A DNA stretch of 64,000 nt from Desulfamplus sp. (GTDB taxonomy: Bacteria; Desulfobacterota; Desulfobacteria; Desulfobacterales; Desulfobacteraceae): the NCBI GenBank assembly GCA_015232555.1, contig JADFZJ010000019.1, forward strand, positions 1-64,000. The letters are read 5' to 3'. Both the position numbers and the translations under genes were made by a program. The notes beneath the pieces were generated by a model. That model saw only the letters and a list, made by a program, of their open reading frames with translations. It ran no database searches and was not told where the DNA came from. This document shows positions 36,211-45,965 of this stretch, in pieces (positions within the stretch are counted from its first letter, which is position 1; the number at the start of each line of letters is the position of its first letter).

Positions 36211-38835
36211 ATGGGTATTTTAAAAAAAATTAGAAATATTTGGAACAATAATGTAGATAACGTAACTATAGAGGCAAATGATAATTTTGCATGTTTCTAC
36301 CCGGGGAATTCAGGTTTTTTACCATCATATATAATTAATAATTTTTTTGACAAGATAAAACTTGATCCAAAAAAGACCGAAAAGTTAAACAGACTAAATG
36401 AGAAGGGAGTTGTAATTTATGTAGGAAAATACAAGAGTCTGTTTGAGTTTCTCTATTATCACACTGCCCTTAAAAAGGCAGCCCTTCCTTACCCAGAGAT
36501 TGCATTTGAGGTTAGGTTCTTTTTCCTGCTGCCAGTAAAAAAACTAATCAGAATTGGCATATCTCAGATTGACAGCCTTCTTAGACGTTTTAAAAGAAAG
36601 AATCCGTATCACACACAATATTTTGAACGTGAGCTTTTAAAAGGTCGTGCGGGTTTCCTCTATATGGTTGAAGAGAAGAGTTTCTATAAAAGATTTGTTG
36701 AATCAAAGCCAGACCCGCTCCGCTATCTGATTGAATTCCAAAAGAACAGCATCAAACCTCTGTTTCTTGTTCCTCAGGTAATTGTTTTTGGTGCAAAACC
36801 TGTGAGAACCACCTCAACTTTCATGGATATCCTTCTTGGCAGTAATGAAAGACCAGGAAAGATTAAGCGGCTTTTAGCAATGTGGCAGAAACCTGAAAAA
36901 ATATGTGTTGAGATATCTGATCCTTTAAATCTAAAGGAGTTTTTAGATAAGCCTGATATAAGGGATATTGATGAGGATTTTCAGGCATACACGCTCAGAA
37001 CTCACCTTATTGATCTTTTAAACCGTCAAAAAAAGAGTATTACAGGTCCTATATTAAAATCACGAGAGGAGATTACAGAAGATATATTGACACAGCAGTC
37101 TCTCCAAAATTTTATGCGGGAACATTCAGAACAAGAAGGGCAATCTTTAATGGTAACGCACAAAAAAGCCACTTTATACATCAAAGAGATCGCATCCAAC
37201 TACAATCTGAATATAATATTAATATTTGAAAAGCTTCTGACATGGATTTTTAACAATATTTTTGAAGGTCTGGTAGTTGATTATGAAGGGCTTGACAGAA
37301 TCAAGGAGGAGTCAAAAAAAGCACCAGTTATCCTTGCACCGTGTCATAAGAGCCACCTTGATTACCTTCTCTTATCCTATATGATGTTTACAAATAATAT
37401 GCCTTGCCCTCACATTGCTGCTGGAAAAAATCTCTCTTTCTGGCCACTTGGTCCTATTTTTAGGGGAGGGGGAGCTTTTTTTCTCAGACGCACATTTAAA
37501 GGTGCTCTCCTCTACTCCCGTATTTTTGCAGCTTATATTGAAAAGCTCCTCTCTGAAGGATTTAATATTGAGTTTTTCATTGAAGGAGGCAGAAGCAGAA
37601 CTGGAAAACTCCTTCCTCCAAAGTTAGGTCTTCTATCAATGCTGATTAAGGGATATAGAAACGGAGCATGTGAAGACCTAATATTCATGCCAACTTATGT
37701 AGGTTACGACAGAGTACTTGAGGAGGACGCATATCTGCATGAAATCGAAGGGGGGAAAAAGAGTCCTGAAAATCTTTCACAGCTTCTTAAAGCAAGAAAA
37801 TTTCTCAAAAAAAAGTATGGTAAAGTTTATATAAAATTCAACGAGCCTTTTTCTTTAAGCGACTATATAGATCAAAGAGACCTTGATATATATTCAATGG
37901 ATAATGATCAGCACATGGCTTTATGCCGTAGCATTGGATATAGACTTTTAAATGATATTAATAAAGCATCTATCGTAACTCCTCATGGTGTGATTGCAAG
38001 TGCAGTGTTGAATACCTCTGGCAACAGTTTTTCTAAAAAAGAGCTTATGTTCAGGGTAAACTCATATATGAACCTGCTCACAATCTTGAATGTTGAGCTT
38101 GCTGATACTCTGACCATTGATCCCGATCTTGCACTCGATCATGTTCTTGGGACATTTGTATCCAGAAAATTCATTGAACTTGCTGATGAAACTGAAGAGG
38201 AGATCACTGAAAACACACGATTTTTTGTTAAAGACAACAAAAGACCTATACTTGACTACTATAAAAACAATGCTATCTGCTTTTTTATTTCAGCAGCATA
38301 TACTGCAACAGCCATACTCAAGACAGATAAATTTCAATTTTCATCAGACGATCTTACAGATACATACTGCTTTCTTGAAGGTTTTTTTATTGATGAATTT
38401 TCATTTGACGAGGAGACAACCTGTATTGAGGAGATTCACACCTGCATTAGGGCATTTATTGATGACGGCATACTTGTACCAACGCCCTCTTTTGAAGATA
38501 CATACAATCTCACTTCAGAAGGATACAGGAAACTCAAAGGCTTTTCAGAATTTTTACGACCCTTCCTTGAATCATACAAAGTAGCTTTGATGTATTTTGA
38601 AAAATACCCTAAAGACAAGCATGACGCTAAAGAAAGAATCAAAAAAATGCAGAGCAGAGGCATCAGTTGTTACAAGCGGCAAGAGATTATGCTAAAAGAG
38701 TCTCTATCAAAAATCAACTACACCAATGCTGCAATTTTCTTTATGAGCAATGGTGTTGAAGGCTCTGAAGATGTTGAAAAAATTAGAGAATATAAAGATA
38801 TTATTGACAATCTACTTTCTATTGTAACATCATAG
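36211..38835 (+). CDS. plsB: Glycerol-3-phosphate 1-O-acyltransferase PlsB
   Basis: Encodes 874 residues from the ATG at 36211, which has AGGTGG about 10 nt upstream (an in-frame TTG lies at 36175). The acyltransferase blocks are clear: block I CHKSHLDYLLLSY with the HX4D catalytic pair, block II GGGAFFLRRTFKG, block III FFIEGGRSRTGKLLPPKLGL and block IV around FMPTYVGYDRVLE. It transfers an acyl chain from acyl-ACP or acyl-CoA to the sn-1 position of glycerol-3-phosphate at the inner membrane. Length is somewhat above E. coli PlsB. It leads a + strand run with the MurU-AmgK fusion and dapB. Confidence 0.95.
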   Translation: MGILKKIRNIWNNNVDNVTIEANDNFACFYPGNSGFLPSYIINNFFDKIKLDPKKTEKLNRLNEKGVVIYVGKYKSLFEFLYYHTALKKAALPYPEIAFEVRFFFLLPVKKLIRIGISQIDSLLRRFKRKNPYHTQYFERELLKGRAGFLYMVEEKSFYKRFVESKPDPLRYLIEFQKNSIKPLFLVPQVIVFGAKPVRTTSTFMDILLGSNERPGKIKRLLAMWQKPEKICVEISDPLNLKEFLDKPDIRDIDEDFQAYTLRTHLIDLLNRQKKSITGPILKSREEITEDILTQQSLQNFMREHSEQEGQSLMVTHKKATLYIKEIASNYNLNIILIFEKLLTWIFNNIFEGLVVDYEGLDRIKEESKKAPVILAPCHKSHLDYLLLSYMMFTNNMPCPHIAAGKNLSFWPLGPIFRGGGAFFLRRTFKGALLYSRIFAAYIEKLLSEGFNIEFFIEGGRSRTGKLLPPKLGLLSMLIKGYRNGACEDLIFMPTYVGYDRVLEEDAYLHEIEGGKKSPENLSQLLKARKFLKKKYGKVYIKFNEPFSLSDYIDQRDLDIYSMDNDQHMALCRSIGYRLLNDINKASIVTPHGVIASAVLNTSGNSFSKKELMFRVNSYMNLLTILNVELADTLTIDPDLALDHVLGTFVSRKFIELADETEEEITENTRFFVKDNKRPILDYYKNNAICFFISAAYTATAILKTDKFQFSSDDLTDTYCFLEGFFIDEFSFDEETTCIEEIHTCIRAFIDDGILVPTPSFEDTYNLTSEGYRKLKGFSEFLRPFLESYKVALMYFEKYPKDKHDAKERIKKMQSRGISCYKRQEIMLKESLSKINYTNAAIFFMSNGVEGSEDVEKIREYKDIIDNLLSIVTS

Positions 38836-38869
38836 GAAATTGATATTAAATTATGGATATTAAATAAAG

Positions 38870-40864
38870 ATGAAAGCGTTGATCCTTGCTGCTGGATTTG
38901 GCACGCGCCTTTTGCCACATACTTCTGTGATACCAAAACCGCTTTTTACACTAAATAGAGTCTCTGTTTTACAACGGTGTATAGAAAAGCTAATTGAGGC
39001 TGGGTTCACAGATATCATAATAAATACGCACCATCTTCACCATCAGATTGAGCAGTTTATTGGTAAATATAAAGCTGAAAACTGCTTCACTGTCCCTGTC
39101 AATATCAATACTATCTATGAACCAGAGATTCTTGATACAGGCGGAGCAATAAGAAATGTGTACAATTTTATGGGAAACGACCATTTTATTGTTATCAATA
39201 GTGATATTGTCTCTGATATCAACCTTAAAAGAGTGTGGGAGTTTCACCTTGCTGGAGATTGGGCTGCAACTCTTGTGCTTCATGATTGCCCAGTCTACAA
39301 TAAAATTGCTGTTAATAAGGAACTTTTTATCAAAAGTTTTTCTGCTGATAGTAAGTTATTAAACTTCTCAGATGCGTATGAGCCTTTGTTCAATAAAGCG
39401 TTAGCATTTACAGGCGTTCAAGTTCTCTCTCCTAAGATTTTTGATTATATATTTAACAGCAATAATAAGAGTACAAAATCTCCACTTTTATCAGCCTCTT
39501 TGCCATTTGACACAGCCCATTTTAGCAGCATTGATCTTTACTCTTACCTTGCAGATCAGGGGAATTTAGTAAAAGCGTTTATATGCAAAGATATTTTCTG
39601 GCAGGATATTGGCACCTCTGAAGCATACCGAGATGTTGCAATAAGATTTGCAGTAGCTAACTATTTAGAGGGAAATGACTATTTAAAGGCAACTTCATAT
39701 AATAAAAATCACACCATTACAGACAGAACGAATATAAAAAATATCAAAGATATTGTGATTGAAAAACTTGCTGGAGACGGCTCAGACAGAGGATGGTTTC
39801 GCTGTAGTCGGTTTGGTACCTCTGAGCTTTCTGTTATCGTTGCGGATCATGGTATTCATCATCATAAAAATAAAATTGAAGAGATTGACTCGTTTATAGA
39901 AATTGGTAACCACCTATTAAAACAAGGTATTTCTGTTCCTAAAATCAAAGACTATGATAGATTTGCTGGCTTGGTTGTGCTTGAAGATTTGGGAGATGCT
40001 CATCTTGCAAATGTTATCCAAAACATTCACAGCAGCGAAGATAAGAGCAATGAAAAAAGAATTGATGCTGACACTCAATTCAGTCAACCACTAATTCTTG
40101 ATTATTACAAAAAATTATGCCGCCTTGCTATAGATTTTTCCATAAAAGGGATAGATGGTTTCAATGATCAGTGGGCATTTCAAACTAAATCATACTCAAA
40201 GGAGATGATTCTTGAAAAAGAGTGTCTCTATTTTGTTGAAGCATTTCTTCAAGGTTATATGAAATTAGATGTAAAATTTGATGAGTTTATTGATGAGTTT
40301 GAATTTATTGCAGATAGTGCTCTTGATGGTGCTTTTCAAGGGTTAATGCACAGAGATATGCAGTCAAGAAATATCATGGTTAAAGGCGGGGAAAATCTGT
40401 TAAAAAACCCCAATTTATCAACCAATGAAAAATATTTAAAAGATGAAAATTTCTTTTTTATTGATTTCCAATCTGCCAGAAGAGGACCGCTTCAATACGA
40501 TCTTGCCTCTTTATTAATTGATCCTTACGTGAATCTTGCAGATAATATAAAAGAGACCATTTTGTATGAGTGCATAAATGAGCTTAACAATAGACTTAAA
40601 CTAATAAATAAAGATACTTGTATCAAAAACAGATGGACTGACAATTATGAGCATAATCCTGAAAAATTTATAAAATGTTTCAGATATTGCTCACTTACCC
40701 GTAATATGCAGATGTTGGGAGCATTTGCTAATCTGTCAATTAATAAAGGTAAAAACTTTTTTAAGCAGTATATTCCCATAGCAGTAGAAAATCTAAAAAA
40801 GAACATTAATCATGTAGATAAAAATAGGATAACACGCCTTTACAGCTGCATAACAAAACTTTAA
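38870..40864 (+). CDS. MurU-AmgK-like fusion: nucleotidyltransferase plus sugar kinase
   Basis: Encodes 664 residues. The N-terminal domain (about 1-260) is a sugar-nucleotide pyrophosphorylase: LILAAGFGTRLLPHT with the GXGTRXXP signature and Lys in VIPKPLF, then VINSDIVSD. The C-terminal domain (about 285-640) is an aminoglycoside-phosphotransferase fold: GDGSDRGWFR, catalytic LMHRDMQSRNIMV and metal-binding FFIDFQSARRGPLQYDLASL. In Pseudomonas, AmgK phosphorylates MurNAc at C1 and MurU converts it to UDP-MurNAc; here both would lie on one chain. A polar insert (NIHSSEDKSNEKRIDADTQF) interrupts the kinase N-lobe. Substrate assignment rests on family analogy. Confidence 0.85.
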   Translation: MKALILAAGFGTRLLPHTSVIPKPLFTLNRVSVLQRCIEKLIEAGFTDIIINTHHLHHQIEQFIGKYKAENCFTVPVNINTIYEPEILDTGGAIRNVYNFMGNDHFIVINSDIVSDINLKRVWEFHLAGDWAATLVLHDCPVYNKIAVNKELFIKSFSADSKLLNFSDAYEPLFNKALAFTGVQVLSPKIFDYIFNSNNKSTKSPLLSASLPFDTAHFSSIDLYSYLADQGNLVKAFICKDIFWQDIGTSEAYRDVAIRFAVANYLEGNDYLKATSYNKNHTITDRTNIKNIKDIVIEKLAGDGSDRGWFRCSRFGTSELSVIVADHGIHHHKNKIEEIDSFIEIGNHLLKQGISVPKIKDYDRFAGLVVLEDLGDAHLANVIQNIHSSEDKSNEKRIDADTQFSQPLILDYYKKLCRLAIDFSIKGIDGFNDQWAFQTKSYSKEMILEKECLYFVEAFLQGYMKLDVKFDEFIDEFEFIADSALDGAFQGLMHRDMQSRNIMVKGGENLLKNPNLSTNEKYLKDENFFFIDFQSARRGPLQYDLASLLIDPYVNLADNIKETILYECINELNNRLKLINKDTCIKNRWTDNYEHNPEKFIKCFRYCSLTRNMQMLGAFANLSINKGKNFFKQYIPIAVENLKKNINHVDKNRITRLYSCITKL

Positions 40865-40904
40865 ATTTAACATTTTTTTAATTTTATATGGAGCAGATTT
40901 AGAA

Positions 40905-41756
40905 ATGAAACCAATTAATATTATGCTAAATGGAATGCCGGGAAATGTTGCGTCAATAATTGCGGGACATATTGCTGCTGATGATCGTTTTAATCTTATC
41001 CCCTTTTCTATGACAGGGGCTGAAATTGAAGCTATCACTCATAACATTAAGGGGTTGGATTTCAAGCTGCTAAAGCCAGACGAAATAGAAAATAGCGTTC
41101 TAAAAATTATAAAAGAATTTCCTGATATGATAGCAGTTGATTTTACACACCCCACAGCGGTTAATAAAAATGGAGAGTTTTACGTAAAATTTAATATTCC
41201 ATTTGTTATGGGAACTACGGGAGGAGACAGGCAAGCCCTTAGCAAAACTGTGCTCTCATCTTCAATATCAGCAGTAATAGCTCCCAATATGGCAAAACAG
41301 ATTGTTGGATTTCAAGCAATGATGGAGTATGCGGCAGAGACATTTCCTGATCTTTTCAAAGGATACACTCTTCAAATTAAAGAGAGCCATCAAAAAGGAA
41401 AGGCAGATACAAGCGGAACTGCAAAAGCTATGGTCAGATACTACAATAAACTCGGCATTCCATTTGCAGAAGATGATATTATTATGGAGAGAGACCCTGA
41501 AATCCAAAAAAGAGAATGGCATATTCCAGAAGAGCATCTTACAGGTCATGCTTGGCATACATATACTCTTACATCTCCTAATAGTACGGCAAAATTCGAG
41601 TTCTCCCACAATATAAATGGACGTGATATTTATGCTCAAGGCACTATTGATGCGGCATTATTTTTGCATAAAAAAATCAACGAAGAAATAAACCTTCAAG
41701 TAAAGGGGAAGAAAGGCACAGTTTACACCATGATTGATGTGCTAAGAGGCTTGTAA
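40905..41756 (+). CDS. dapB: 4-hydroxy-tetrahydrodipicolinate reductase, plant-like DapB
   Basis: Encodes 283 residues. The Rossmann start INIMLNGMPGNVASIIAG replaces the usual GxxGRMG loop, as in plant-type DapB. VDFTHPTAV, FVMGTTGGD and the catalytic and substrate-binding KESHQKGKADTSGTAKAM are present. It reduces tetrahydrodipicolinate precursor in lysine and meso-diaminopimelate synthesis. The link to peptidoglycan fits the adjacent MurU-AmgK fusion, 40 nt upstream. Length is close to the plant form. Confidence 0.9.
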   Translation: MKPINIMLNGMPGNVASIIAGHIAADDRFNLIPFSMTGAEIEAITHNIKGLDFKLLKPDEIENSVLKIIKEFPDMIAVDFTHPTAVNKNGEFYVKFNIPFVMGTTGGDRQALSKTVLSSSISAVIAPNMAKQIVGFQAMMEYAAETFPDLFKGYTLQIKESHQKGKADTSGTAKAMVRYYNKLGIPFAEDDIIMERDPEIQKREWHIPEEHLTGHAWHTYTLTSPNSTAKFEFSHNINGRDIYAQGTIDAALFLHKKINEEINLQVKGKKGTVYTMIDVLRGL

Positions 41757-41779
41757 TATTTAAAATATATAGGCAATTA

Positions 41780-42310
41780 ATGACTACCTACCATAAAATA
41801 CTGCTTGGACTGATTGCTGCGGCTTATTTCATAAGTCCTATTGATATCATACCTGATTTTTTTATACCGTACTTAGGCTGGTTTGATGATACTGCTGTTG
41901 TTGGTGTAATCCTATATTACATAAAACATGGACACCTTCCCGATTTTTTATATAAAAAGAGAAAGGCTTCTTTTCGCAGTAAATCGAAAAACTTTCAATA
42001 TTCAGATGCAGATGTAAAAAGAAAGCCTACGGGGCAGAATACTGCCGATAAAAATAGTCAGAACAGCTATAAAAAAGAGTCTGTGGAAAAACAAGAACAG
42101 CCGCCTAAAACCACTCCAAAATCGCCGTACCAGATACTTGGACTCTCACCAGGAGCAAGCAAAGAAGAGATACAGTCAGCGTATCGTAATGCTGTAAAAC
42201 AGTATCACCCTGACAGAGTTGCTAACCTCGGACCAGAGCTTCAAGAGATTGCAAATAAAAAATTTATTGAAATCAAAGATGCTTATAATACATTGATCAA
42301 GCAAATTTAA
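41780..42310 (+). CDS. DUF1232 membrane segment fused to a C-terminal J domain
   Basis: Encodes 176 residues. The N-terminal DUF1232 motif reads YFISPIDIIPDFFIPYLGWF and continues DDTAVVGVIL. A polar linker of about 60 residues leads to a J domain, YQILGLSPGASKEEIQSAYR ... VKQYHPDRV, with the HPD tripeptide intact. J domains stimulate DnaK. The hybrid probably recruits DnaK to the membrane. It lacks the Gly/Phe and zinc domains of DnaJ. It lies 23 nt after dapB. Confidence 0.87.
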   Translation: MTTYHKILLGLIAAAYFISPIDIIPDFFIPYLGWFDDTAVVGVILYYIKHGHLPDFLYKKRKASFRSKSKNFQYSDADVKRKPTGQNTADKNSQNSYKKESVEKQEQPPKTTPKSPYQILGLSPGASKEEIQSAYRNAVKQYHPDRVANLGPELQEIANKKFIEIKDAYNTLIKQI

Positions 42311-42344
42311 ATTTTGTTCACACTTGATAATGCGAATATTGCAT

Positions 42345-42971
42345 CTATTTTATAACCACCTCAACTCTTCGATTTTTTGGCTCTTCAACATTGTCGTCTG
42401 TCTTAACAAGAGGGTTTCCCTCACCATGAGATGTAACAACTATATTTGTAGGGGCAACACCTTTATCCACCAATATTTTATACATAACCTCTGCCCGCTC
42501 AAGTGCGAGCTTGTAGTTATAGTCCATTGATCCAACAGTGTCTGTATGACCAGAAATTATAATATCAGGCGTGCCTCTCTTTTGGATAGTCTGGATAATT
42601 TCAGGGATAACAGCGTTTGATTCAGGAGTTAATGTATCTGAATTATGGAGAAAATAGAGAACAAATTGATCTGGCACCATTGGCTGTGCTGCAAGTGCTT
42701 CAGAAAATGTTGATTTGATCTCACCATCACTAAGCACTTTTACCTTGCTAAGAGACGCTGCTTTTCCTCTTGCCTGCACAGATTGATTAGCCTCGGACAG
42801 AAGCTGTTCTCCACTATCGGTTGATACTACAACCTGCCCAACATTACCGTCAGGATTAGGTAGTATAACCACCATACTTTTAGTTCCACAACCTGCTAAA
42901 GCCAAGATAGCTGCCAAACTGACAATAATTATTATAACTTTATTTATAAATACACTATTTTTATAATTCAT
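42345..42971 (-). CDS. OmpA-family lipoprotein
   Basis: Encodes 208 residues. A lipoprotein signal ends in LAGC (Cys near 28). A linker of about 80 residues follows, then the OmpA C-terminal peptidoglycan-binding domain: FLHNSDTLTPESNAVIPEI, IIISGHTDTVGSMDYNYKLA, the RAEVM helix and NRRVEVVIK. It should tether the outer membrane or periplasmic face to peptidoglycan. It lies 85 nt downstream of the FecR-domain gene, a pairing seen in related bacteria. It is convergent with the DnaJ-domain gene. Confidence 0.9.
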   Translation of the reverse strand: MNYKNSVFINKVIIIIVSLAAILALAGCGTKSMVVILPNPDGNVGQVVVSTDSGEQLLSEANQSVQARGKAASLSKVKVLSDGEIKSTFSEALAAQPMVPDQFVLYFLHNSDTLTPESNAVIPEIIQTIQKRGTPDIIISGHTDTVGSMDYNYKLALERAEVMYKILVDKGVAPTNIVVTSHGEGNPLVKTDDNVEEPKNRRVEVVIK

Positions 42972-43056
42972 ATCTGCCCCATTTATCTATGATTTATCTG
43001 CTAAATTGCTCATAAAACGACTAAAAAAAGGTTTTAGAAAACTAAACGAATATAAT

Positions 43057-43512
43057 TTACTTGCTGCCATCTACTTTAATAAGAAATTTGGTTCCGCGAA
43101 TACCTATGGTTACATCAGGTGTGTGAATCTTTACAGACTCAGGCGACTGCCTGCCTATGATTCCTGACAGATAAGATGCAGTTCCTTTTATCATACTTGC
43201 AATCATTGATAATTTGCCTTTTTGAGGTTCAAAAACATATTCGTCAATGGCTATCTGACTTTGAGAACCTAAAGATAAAACAGTATTATCTTCAAAGATA
43301 ACTCCGACTGAACTATTCTGACCAGTTTTTATTATATCATTTTGATATAATTTATCGCCGATACTAAGAGGAATCTCTTGCCCGCTGCGGCTCACAACAA
43401 CTTCCCCTTTTGCAGTCTTTACTTTACCTATTGGTGACTCATGGCTCATTGCGAGGCAGGGCAGCAGTATTGTAATCGTCAAACAGAGTATAAATAGTCT
43501 TAGTTTTTCCAT
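43057..43512 (-). CDS. Exported FecR-domain protein
   Basis: Encodes 151 residues. A signal peptide (LFILCLTITILLPCLAMS) precedes a FecR-like domain: GKVKTAKGEVVVSRSGQEI, LYQNDIIKTGQNSSVGVIF, NTVLSLGSQSQIAIDEYVF and a final VTIGIRGTKFLIKVDG. Unlike FecR of iron transport there is no membrane-spanning anti-sigma part, so this is the stand-alone periplasmic type with unknown role. It probably forms a unit with the OmpA lipoprotein downstream. Confidence 0.87.
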   Translation of the reverse strand: MEKLRLFILCLTITILLPCLAMSHESPIGKVKTAKGEVVVSRSGQEIPLSIGDKLYQNDIIKTGQNSSVGVIFEDNTVLSLGSQSQIAIDEYVFEPQKGKLSMIASMIKGTASYLSGIIGRQSPESVKIHTPDVTIGIRGTKFLIKVDGSK

Positions 43513-43578
43513 TGTTCAACTCCTATCCTATCTTAAAAGTTAATGATAATTCGTTAACATGTTAATTTACTTAGATTT

Positions 43579-43971
43579 TTATGCTTTAACGCTTTTTCTA
43601 TTATTTTCAAGACTTTGCAAGGCTAAATAAAAAGCTCCTACAGCAAGTTCAGAACAGTGAATTTCATCTTGAGGCAAAGTTTTTAGATATGATGCAACTG
43701 ACTCTGGCGTAATCTCCCACGCCTCTTCTATTCTCTTTTTATCAACCATCTTTATAACAGTGTTAGCACAGGCATTTGTATTTTTACATCCGTTTATGTA
43801 ATACGAAATCGAATCAATTACACTATCTTTCTCCATGATAAAAAACTCAACTGTATCTCCACACTCTCCTGTTCTGATACCATACCCGTCAGGCTTCTCA
43901 ACTCTTTCCATACGATCGTAAGTAAATGCCATTTCAAGATATTCTGATGAATGATTCTGCCAAAAGTCCAT
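43579..43971 (-). CDS. IscU/NifU-N-like iron-sulfur cluster scaffold
   Basis: Encodes 130 residues. Three cysteines at the scaffold positions are visible: GECGDTVEFF, INGCKNTNACANTV and EIHCSELAVGAF. These match the IscU pattern of CGD, the GC segment and a late HC. The family assembles transient [2Fe-2S] or [4Fe-4S] clusters with a cysteine desulfurase, none of which is encoded nearby. The N-terminus (MDFWQNHSSEYLEMAF) is typical of the archaeal/delta-type IscU-like proteins. Isolated occurrence makes its role in general or specialised maturation uncertain. Confidence 0.8.
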   Translation of the reverse strand: MDFWQNHSSEYLEMAFTYDRMERVEKPDGYGIRTGECGDTVEFFIMEKDSVIDSISYYINGCKNTNACANTVIKMVDKKRIEEAWEITPESVASYLKTLPQDEIHCSELAVGAFYLALQSLENNRKSVKA

Positions 43972-44222
43972 TTTTATTTAATCTCCTTATATTATTATTG
44001 ATTGCCTTTACATTATATTCATTAACAAATATATCTATTGACAAAGAAAAACATGAGTGTTTTAGATCAAAATAGAATAAAATGCAAACAAGGTTAAAGA
44101 AAATAGATATTTATTGGAAGATATTATTATGTTTTTATTCAGGAATTTCAATCCAACAATAATTGCAGCTAAGCTACTTATTTTCTTTAGTATTTTGATA
44201 TTTTTTTAAATTGGAGATAAAC

Positions 44223-45899
44223 ATGATTTCTTTTATTAACAAAAGCATTACAATCAAAATAGTTACGGTGCAACTCTTTATAATAGTTCTGTTTTTTCTC
44301 TGTTTGTATCTTTTTAATATAAAAAGTCAAGCTGCCTTTACAATTTGTGCTTCTCTATTCTCTTTGTCTATGATTTTATCCACAGTTATTACGATAAAAT
44401 TTATACTGCTAAATCCAATCAAAGAGATATCTTTAGCTCTTAAAGATACTGCTGAAGGAGAAGGAGATTTAACTAAAAGGCTTCATGTTGCAAGAATAGA
44501 CGAAATAGGCGGTCTCCCAGGCTCTTTTAATGCTTTTATCAGCAGAATGAACAATATAATTGTTGATATAAGCCAGAACGCCCAGACTGTAACTGCTGCG
44601 TCTGCTGAAGTGCTATCTGTTGCAGAGCAGATGTCAGAAGATTCTGAAGATTTATCAATGAGGGCAAATACAGTCGCTGCAGCGTCTGAAGAGATGAGTG
44701 CAAATATGGGTTCTGTTGCAGCAGCAAGCGAACAATCTTCAACTAATCTTAGTATTGTTGCTACATCAGCAAGTGAGATGAAAGCAACTCTTAACGAAGT
44801 TGCTCAAAGCTGTTCAAGAGCAAGAGTTATCTCTGAAAAAGCGACATTAAATGTTGAGACTGCATCTAAAAAGGTGCAACTACTTGGAGAGGCTGCAAGA
44901 GAGATATCCAAAATCACAGAAGTTATTACAGAGATTGCAGCTCAAACGAATCTTCTTGCCCTGAATGCTACAATTGAAGCTGCAAGAGCTGGAGAGGCTG
45001 GTAAAGGTTTTGCAGTTGTTGCAAGCGAGATCAAACAGCTTGCAACTCAGACCACAAACGCAACTTATGATATAAGAAACAAGGTAACTGGTATCCAAAC
45101 TTCTACAGATGAAACTGTCTCAGAGGTTGGCAATATCTCTGAGGTTATTGTTGAGGTAAATGATATTGTTGCAACTATCGCAGCAGCTATAGAGGAGCAG
45201 TCAGCAGCAGCAACAGAAGTTTCTGATAATATCCAGCAGGCGTCCCAAGGAATAGCAGAGGTAAATGAAAATGTGGCACAAACATCTGAAGTTTCTGTTC
45301 AGATTGCAAAGGATATTCATGTTGTTCACAATGTTTCAGAAACGATGTCGCAAAAAAGCGGTCAGATGAATATTAGTGCAAAAGATCTTTCAGAACTATC
45401 ATATAAATTGAAAGATATGATAAGCGTCTTTAAAGTCTCGGCAGACCATCTTACTAACGACAAAAATAGAAAAGAAGCTGGTCAAACACAGATATCTGAT
45501 CTCATCACATGGGGACCAAAACTTACCACAGGTATTGAGCAGATTGATGTGCAGCACAAGGAGCTTGTAAGAATGGTAAATGAGCTTCATAAAGCTATGA
45601 AACTCAAAACAGGCATACAACAATCAGGAGCTATACTTGACAGCCTTGCACAATATACAGTTTACCATTTTGGACATGAGGAGAAGCTCTTTAAGCAGTA
45701 TCAATATCAAGAGTATGACGAACATAAGAAAATTCACGAAAATCTTGTATCAACAGTTGTTGCATTTCAAAAGGATTTTAAAAGCGGCAAGGCATCTCTA
45801 TCAGTTGATCTTATGAATTTTCTGACCCAATGGTTAAAAGATCATATAATGAAGTGCGATATGAAATATGTGCCGTTTTTTAAAAGTAAGGGCTTGTAA
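44223..45899 (+). CDS. Methyl-accepting chemotaxis protein with C-terminal hemerythrin
   Basis: Encodes 558 residues from the ATG at 44223 with GGAG 6 nt upstream. Two close N-terminal membrane helices (about 10-60) leave almost no periplasmic part. HAMP (about 60-110) and the signalling domain follow, with hairpin tip [20 protein letters not shown] bacteriohemerythrin domain ends the protein: [43 protein letters not shown] and the [10 protein letters not shown] ligand pair, giving the expected His/Glu/Asp diiron ligands. It should sense oxygen (or redox) in the cytoplasm and drive aerotaxis, fitting an anaerobe or microaerophile. A weak TTGACA (44038-44043) lies upstream. No che genes are adjacent. 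Confidence 0.95.
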   Translation: MISFINKSITIKIVTVQLFIIVLFFLCLYLFNIKSQAAFTICASLFSLSMILSTVITIKFILLNPIKEISLALKDTAEGEGDLTKRLHVARIDEIGGLPGSFNAFISRMNNIIVDISQNAQTVTAASAEVLSVAEQMSEDSEDLSMRANTVAAASEEMSANMGSVAAASEQSSTNLSIVATSASEMKATLNEVAQSCSRARVISEKATLNVETASKKVQLLGEAAREISKITEVITEIAAQTNLLALNATIEAARAGEAGKGFAVVASEIKQLATQTTNATYDIRNKVTGIQTSTDETVSEVGNISEVIVEVNDIVATIAAAIEEQSAAATEVSDNIQQASQGIAEVNENVAQTSEVSVQIAKDIHVVHNVSETMSQKSGQMNISAKDLSELSYKLKDMISVFKVSADHLTNDKNRKEAGQTQISDLITWGPKLTTGIEQIDVQHKELVRMVNELHKAMKLKTGIQQSGAILDSLAQYTVYHFGHEEKLFKQYQYQEYDEHKKIHENLVSTVVAFQKDFKSGKASLSVDLMNFLTQWLKDHIMKCDMKYVPFFKSKGL

Positions 45900-45965
45900 A
45901 TTGTCAGAAAATTAAAGCGGATTATAGAAAAATTAGAGAAAATTATCGGAAATTAAAATTTAAAA

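Noticed and set aside
44129-44209. 26-codon hydrophobic frame upstream of the chemoreceptor gene
   Set aside because: AT-rich DNA readily yields short Phe/Ile/Leu frames; no good ribosome site or homology known.
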